Shown: positions 5,871-8,712 of the stretch, piece by piece
How positions within the stretch are numbered: the first letter of the stretch is position 1
How the letters are laid out: each line of letters starts with the position of its first letter
NCBI GenBank assembly: GCA_002316385.1
Contig: DCDL01000006.1
Location: 67,918-76,629 of the forward strand
Length of the DNA: 8,712 bases
Source: Clostridium sp. UBA1056
GTDB taxonomy: Bacteria; Bacillota; Clostridia; Clostridiales; Clostridiaceae
Direction of reading: 5' to 3'
Notes under the pieces: generated by a model
What the model was told of the DNA's origin: nothing
What the model saw: only the letters and a program-made list of their open reading frames with translations
Databases searched by the model: none
Position numbers and translations under genes: made by a program

Positions 5871-5942
5871 ATTTAGTGATTAATATAAACTACTAAATGG
5901 AAATAAAACACTTGTGAGTTTACTGTAAGTAGTTATGTAAAC
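5871..5942. promoter_or_regulatory. Two inverted repeats in the leader of the HAD phosphatase gene
   Basis: GTTTAC (5918-5923) and GTAAAC (5937-5942) form a 6-bp dyad with 13 bases between, about 15-40 bases after the expected transcript start. A second, imperfect dyad begins with TTTAGT (5871) and ends with ACTAAA (5896), with further matching pairs inside. Either could be a repressor site or an RNA hairpin. I recognise no known motif. Confidence 0.35.
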
Positions 5943-5963
5943 CTTATTATTAGGACCTTCTTA

Positions 5964-5992
5964 GTTATACAATGAGCATGGGAAAATGTCAA
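5964..5992 (-). promoter_or_regulatory. Sigma-A promoter of the HAD phosphatase gene
   Basis: On the minus strand TTGACA (5992-5987), 17 bases, then TATAAC (5969-5964). The transcript would start near 5957, giving a leader of about 128 bases that contains two inverted repeats (5918-5942 and 5871-5896). Confidence 0.75.
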
Positions 5993-6005
5993 TAAGAAAA
6001 TTTAA

Positions 6006-6022
6006 TGAATTTTTAAAATTCA
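6006..6022. promoter_or_regulatory. 17-base AT-rich palindrome upstream of the HAD promoter
   Basis: TGAATTTTTAAAATTCA is a perfect dyad around one central base, about 14 bases upstream of the -35 box of the minus-strand promoter. Its TGAA...TTCA ends resemble the metal operators but with 9 rather than 6 bases between, so it is probably not a CadC site. It could bind another regulator or act as an UP element. Confidence 0.3.
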
Positions 6023-6122
6023 ATATGCTCAGATGGGATATCACACATACAAGTTAGATAAATACGTTATAAATGTAAATAAATTGTAAACGAGCGTGCT
6101 CTAAAAATAAAATAATCTGATA

Positions 6123-6583
6123 TCATGAGAAATAAAGTCTAACTTTATAAGTAATACAATACTTTTTATTATGATTTAGCTTGCTCTTCCTCATCAATTT
6201 ATTTACATTTGAGCCCAAATACTTTTCATCAACAAATTCTCTAATAATCCTCTCTCTTCCAATATGAAATTTAAACCTTTCATAATACTTCATAAAAATA
6301 ATAATAACGTATATACCTAATATAATTAAAAATATTGCTAAAAGTATACACATTCTAGAGCATGACTTCTGTATAATTAAACCTATGGTAGCTACAGAAA
6401 GAGTTATTATAAATCTGGTTATCTTTTCTATTTGCTCTTCTATATGTCTTGCTTGCTTCCATTTTTTTTATACAATCTAAGATAAATATCAATTTTCCTA
6501 TTATTTTTCTCAAGCAAATATATACCCTACTTCTCAATTAGATACATCTTATTATTCCTACATAAAGCTAAATTATTCCGCAT
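6123..6583 (-). pseudogene. Broken small membrane-protein gene (A8 frameshift plus in-frame stop)
   Basis: Reading the minus strand, one frame from ATG 6583 gives a short peptide, an in-frame TAG (6529-6527), then a segment ending RKIDIYLRLYKK. At a run of eight A (complement of 6462-6469) the sense passes to another frame, which continues WKQARHIEEQIEKITRF, a hydrophobic stretch (LSVATIGLII), a second strong one after Met 6353 (CILLAIFLIILGIYVIIIF), and a basic tail ending at 6123. One extra A would join the frames. The product would be a two-helix membrane protein of about 130-150 residues. A TTG at 6517, 7 bases after AGGG, could start it below the TAG. I do not recognise the family. It may be a decayed gene, a slippage-switched gene or a sequencing error at the homopolymer. 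The part before 6517 is the least certain. Confidence 0.45.
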
Positions 6584-6825
6584 AAATCTTAAATAAAATC
6601 TATTTTCATAATATTACCACTCTTATAAACATGTGCTCTTATATTATATATGCTTTTGGGAAATTAGAAGGGGTAATTTTATAAATTCAGTCTAATATAA
6701 CTAATGATTAACAATGTATATTATGAAATATAATATAAATATATGTAATAATAGGTAATAATAAGTATATATTAGGAATATAGAGCATTAAGAATCTATT
6801 CCTCAAGTACCCATTTGCACAGTAT
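6584..6825. other. AT-rich intergenic stretch without recognised gene
   Basis: I find no coding region or structured RNA here. It is nearly all A and T, with TATATA-like runs and a small tandem repeat of GTAATAATAG/GTAATAATAAG at 6745-6764. It separates the divergent minus-strand broken gene and plus-strand endopeptidase gene and should hold parts of both upstream regions. Confidence 0.5.
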
Positions 6826-6855
6826 TTGTAATTTTTTACACTTAATAGTTATACT
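6826..6855 (+). promoter_or_regulatory. Possible promoter of the NlpC/P60 gene
   Basis: TTGTAA (6826-6831), 18 bases, then TATACT (6850-6855), placed 32 bases before the start codon. The -35 box is imperfect and other AT-rich combinations are possible in this stretch. Confidence 0.4.
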
Positions 6856-6887
6856 TGTAAATGAAATAAATTTTAGGGGGATAAAAA

Positions 6888-8090
6888 ATGAAGTTCAAAA
6901 GAAAAAGCAAAATCATTTCTTCACTTTTAGTTTTTACTTTATTGTTTAACGTATTGTTATTCAATACAAATGTAGAAGCAACTACTGTTACCGGACAAGA
7001 TATAGTAAGTTATGCAAAAAAATTTTTAGGATGTACTTATGTATGGGGAGCCACAGGTGAATTGGACAGAAATGGTAAACCTACTTTTGATTGCTCTGGT
7101 TTAGTACAATATGTATACGCACATTTTGGAATAAATTTACCTAGGACAACTCATGATCAAATACATGTTGGTGTGCCCGTATCTAAATCTGATCTACAAC
7201 CAGGTGATTTAGTATTTCCAGACACTGAACATGTTGGTATATATATTGGCGATGGTAAAGTTATTCACGCACCTAAAACAGGCGATGTAGTAAAAATATC
7301 ACCGATAGAGAGTTGGAGTTTCTATGCAGCAAGAAGAGTGCCTGGTATCAGCGCTTTCACTCCAATTGTATGTAACGCCTTTACAAATATGAACATTATG
7401 GATAGTCCTAATGGTAACATAATCGGTTCCTATGTTCCAGGAGAAGAGTATACCATTATAGGTGATGTAGGTAGTTGGTGGCAAACAAACCACGGATATA
7501 TACAAAAGTACACATACACTCCTTCAGGTACAATAAATATCATGGACAACCCTGACGGTACTAGAATTGGTAGTTATGTTTCTGGAGAATCATTTACAGT
7601 CATTAGTGCAAGTGGTCAGTGGTGGAGAACACTACACGGATGGATAAATGTAACAAATGGCACATCCTATAATACAATGCCAATCTTGGATAATCCTAAT
7701 GGCAACAGAATCGGTTCCTATGTTCCAGGGGAATCATTCACAGCATTTTGTGAAATTGGTGCATGGTGGCAAACAAACCACGGATTTGTACAAAAACGTG
7801 CATATAAAGCCTCAACCGATACGCCAATCATGGATAGCCCAAATGGTACTAGAATTGGATCATATTCAGTAGATGAAAGCTTTATACTTATGAGTAAGCA
7901 GGGAAATTGGTGGGAAACAAATCATGGTTATGTAAGTACACTGAATGTAAAATCTACTATAACAATGCCAATTATGGATAGCCCTAATGGTAACAGAATC
8001 GGTTCATATGTTCCAGGAGAAGCATTTACAATAATAGATGAAAGCGGAACATGGTGGCAAACAAACCACGGATGGATAAGAAAAATTTAA
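6888..8090 (+). CDS. Secreted NlpC/P60 endopeptidase with five SH3b-like repeats
   Basis: A 400-residue exported cell-wall hydrolase. A signal peptide (basic start, hydrophobic core 10-26, likely cleavage after NVEA at 31) precedes the NlpC/P60 domain at about 35-153. Catalytic Cys69 lies in FDCSG, His115 in HVGIYIG and His127 in VIHAPKTGD, so the enzyme should be active and cut peptide bonds in peptidoglycan stems, probably gamma-D-Glu to diamino acid. Residues 169-399 form five SH3b-like repeats with the core IMDSPNG-xxIGSYVPGE-WWxTNHG; Asp172, 220, 268, 316 and 364 and the Trp pairs at 197, 245, 293, 341 and 389 are spaced exactly 48 residues. These probably bind the cell wall. Repeats 2 and 4 deviate most. 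AGGGGG (6875-6880) supports ATG 6888. It is a single-gene unit ending at the hairpin 8108-8150. Confidence 0.92.
   Translation: MKFKRKSKIISSLLVFTLLFNVLLFNTNVEATTVTGQDIVSYAKKFLGCTYVWGATGELDRNGKPTFDCSGLVQYVYAHFGINLPRTTHDQIHVGVPVSKSDLQPGDLVFPDTEHVGIYIGDGKVIHAPKTGDVVKISPIESWSFYAARRVPGISAFTPIVCNAFTNMNIMDSPNGNIIGSYVPGEEYTIIGDVGSWWQTNHGYIQKYTYTPSGTINIMDNPDGTRIGSYVSGESFTVISASGQWWRTLHGWINVTNGTSYNTMPILDNPNGNRIGSYVPGESFTAFCEIGAWWQTNHGFVQKRAYKASTDTPIMDSPNGTRIGSYSVDESFILMSKQGNWWETNHGYVSTLNVKSTITMPIMDSPNGNRIGSYVPGEAFTIIDESGTWWQTNHGWIRKI
7392..8087 (+). repeat. Five tandem 144-bp coding repeats
   Basis: The SH3b-like part of the endopeptidase gene repeats with a period of exactly 144 bases, five units (starts at 7392, 7536, 7680, 7824 and 7968). 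Stretches such as TGGTGGCAAACAAACCACGG occur nearly unchanged in units 1, 3 and 5, showing expansion or homogenisation by unequal exchange. Unit number may vary between strains. Confidence 0.85.
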
Positions 8091-8107
8091 TTGATACTAC
8101 AAGTCAG

Positions 8108-8150
8108 AAATAGCCACAAATTAGTTCATTGCTACTTTGTGGCTATTTTT
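8108..8150 (+). terminator. Terminator of the NlpC/P60 gene
   Basis: AAATAGCCACAAA (8108-8120) pairs perfectly with TTTGTGGCTATTT (8136-8148), 13 bp around a 15-base loop, ending in a run of T to 8150. It lies between convergent genes and may weakly serve the minus-strand gene as well, though the tail on that side is poorer. Confidence 0.85.
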
Positions 8151-8255
8151 CATATAGCATCAAACCCGTATTTCCTGTCTATAATACTACAGCTGAGAAA
8201 ATTTGATAACATATATTTACAATTTAAAATTCTTCACTAATACGCCTTTTAATTT

Positions 8256-8621
8256 TTACTCTGAATAAACATTCTTGACTTGATTAGGCAATTCATCCAA
8301 CTGAACCTCCTGCCAGTAGGTAACGCCACGAAATGGTGCAACATATAACTCTAAATACGCACCTTCTCGCAGTTGTTTGTTACTGATAAAGGTAAGGGTC
8401 TTTTTTTTACCATTCTTATTATAAGCATCTAATGTATATTCACACTCTTCTTCGACCTTTAACTTTGTGTCATCATTGACTATCATAGTGTAATAGCAGG
8501 TTTTCCCTTCAGGATTTTTGGGGGTAAGCCTGGCAGGATTAAAAAAGAATATGAAAAATGATACAACCATAACAATAATAAGGGCTACACCGGCAGCTAA
8601 TAGTTTTGTTGTTTTTTTCAT
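8256..8621 (-). CDS. YxeA-family (DUF1093) exported protein
   Basis: A 121-residue protein with a basic start and one hydrophobic segment (about 8-28) that acts as uncleaved anchor or signal peptide; the rest faces outward. The exported part has the YxeA-family pattern: GKTCYYTMIV at 39-48, a Tyr/Leu/Ala-rich strand (EYTLDAYNKNGKKK), then LREGAYLELYV, a Trp-containing turn (VTYWQEV) and the ending ELPNQVKNVY. YxeA-like proteins form small beta-rich domains and are often found near ABC transporters or two-component systems in Firmicutes; their function is unknown. AAAGGAGT upstream of ATG 8621 gives a strong ribosome site. No terminator of its own is obvious before the shared hairpin at 8108-8150, so further sequence down to that point may be untranslated. 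Confidence 0.85.
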   Translation of the reverse strand: MKKTTKLLAAGVALIIVMVVSFFIFFFNPARLTPKNPEGKTCYYTMIVNDDTKLKVEEECEYTLDAYNKNGKKKTLTFISNKQLREGAYLELYVAPFRGVTYWQEVQLDELPNQVKNVYSE

Positions 8622-8668
8622 GAAAACACTCCTTTCTATGTTTGAGGCACTATCAAATAAATAATAGA

Positions 8669-8712
8669 TCAGTTTTCTCGCCTATTTGCCACGAATACTG
8701 CGTCGTTAAAAT
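8669..8712 (-). CDS. Possible 3' end of a gene beyond the window
   Basis: On the minus strand, one frame entering from the right edge reads NDAVFVANRREN and stops at TGA 8671-8669, 47 bases before the YxeA-family start. The bases here are richer in G and C than the intergenic DNA elsewhere, as expected of coding sequence. A second frame (ILTTQYSWQIGEKTDLLF then stop) is also open, so I cannot say which is real, and I do not recognise either ending. If one is right, the YxeA-family gene is the second gene of an operon. Confidence 0.25.
   Translation of the reverse strand, partial: FNDAVFVANRREN

Noticed and set aside
6006..6022. Fifth CadC operator
   Set aside because: The TGAA and TTCA halves are 9 rather than 6 bases apart, there is no AGTAT extension, and the neighbouring gene has no metal link.
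6355..6537. Stand-alone 60-residue minus-strand gene
   Set aside because: Its residues are polar and unstructured in character, and the overlapping frames on either side of the A8 tract read much better as one membrane protein.
7392..8087. CRISPR-like array
   Set aside because: The repeats are long, in frame and encode SH3b-like protein units inside an intact gene.

Overview
The window looks like a low-GC Firmicute, most likely Clostridium or a close relative. The DNA is very AT-rich, ribosome binding sites are AGGAGG-like, recognisable promoters have sigma-A form (TTGACA-17-TACAAT and TTGACA-17-TATAAC), and genes end in compact intrinsic terminators. The protein set (CadC-type repressor, Zn/Cd P-type ATPase, NlpC/P60 endopeptidase with SH3b repeats, YxeA-family protein) fits that group. 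No RNA gene other than possible element-end RNA, no CRISPR array and no intact transposase is visible.

Left part (about 240-4235, plus strand): a metal-resistance cassette. A 122-residue CadC/SmtB repressor is followed by two near-identical 73-residue free-standing HMA metal-binding proteins, a P1B-type Zn2+/Cd2+/Pb2+ ATPase that has no HMA domain of its own, and a membrane methyltransferase of the ICMT/PEMT type. Four copies of one operator (TGAA-N6-TTCA, three of them followed by AGTAT) lie around the repressor promoter and in front of each HMA gene. This suggests one repressor controlling three transcription starts. The HMA gene was duplicated together with its operator and leader, and a terminator separates the copies. 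Between the ATPase and the methyltransferase lies a short relic of a histidine kinase ATP-binding domain.

The cassette is flanked by two direct copies (9-75 and 4282-4382) of a structured repeat resembling the right end/guide-RNA scaffold of IS200/IS605-type elements. The left copy lacks one perfect 13-bp hairpin that the right copy keeps. This is the most interesting feature of the window: a metal cassette between solo mobile-element ends.

Middle (4383-6887, mainly minus strand): a secreted HAD-superfamily phosphatase lipoprotein, with its own promoter and terminator, and further upstream a small membrane-protein gene broken by an A8-tract frameshift and an in-frame stop. About 300 bases of AT-rich DNA follow before the next gene.

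Right part (6888-8712): a secreted NlpC/P60 cell-wall hydrolase with five SH3b-like repeats spaced exactly 48 residues apart, its terminator, and a convergent YxeA-family exported protein. The right edge may hold the end of another minus-strand gene.
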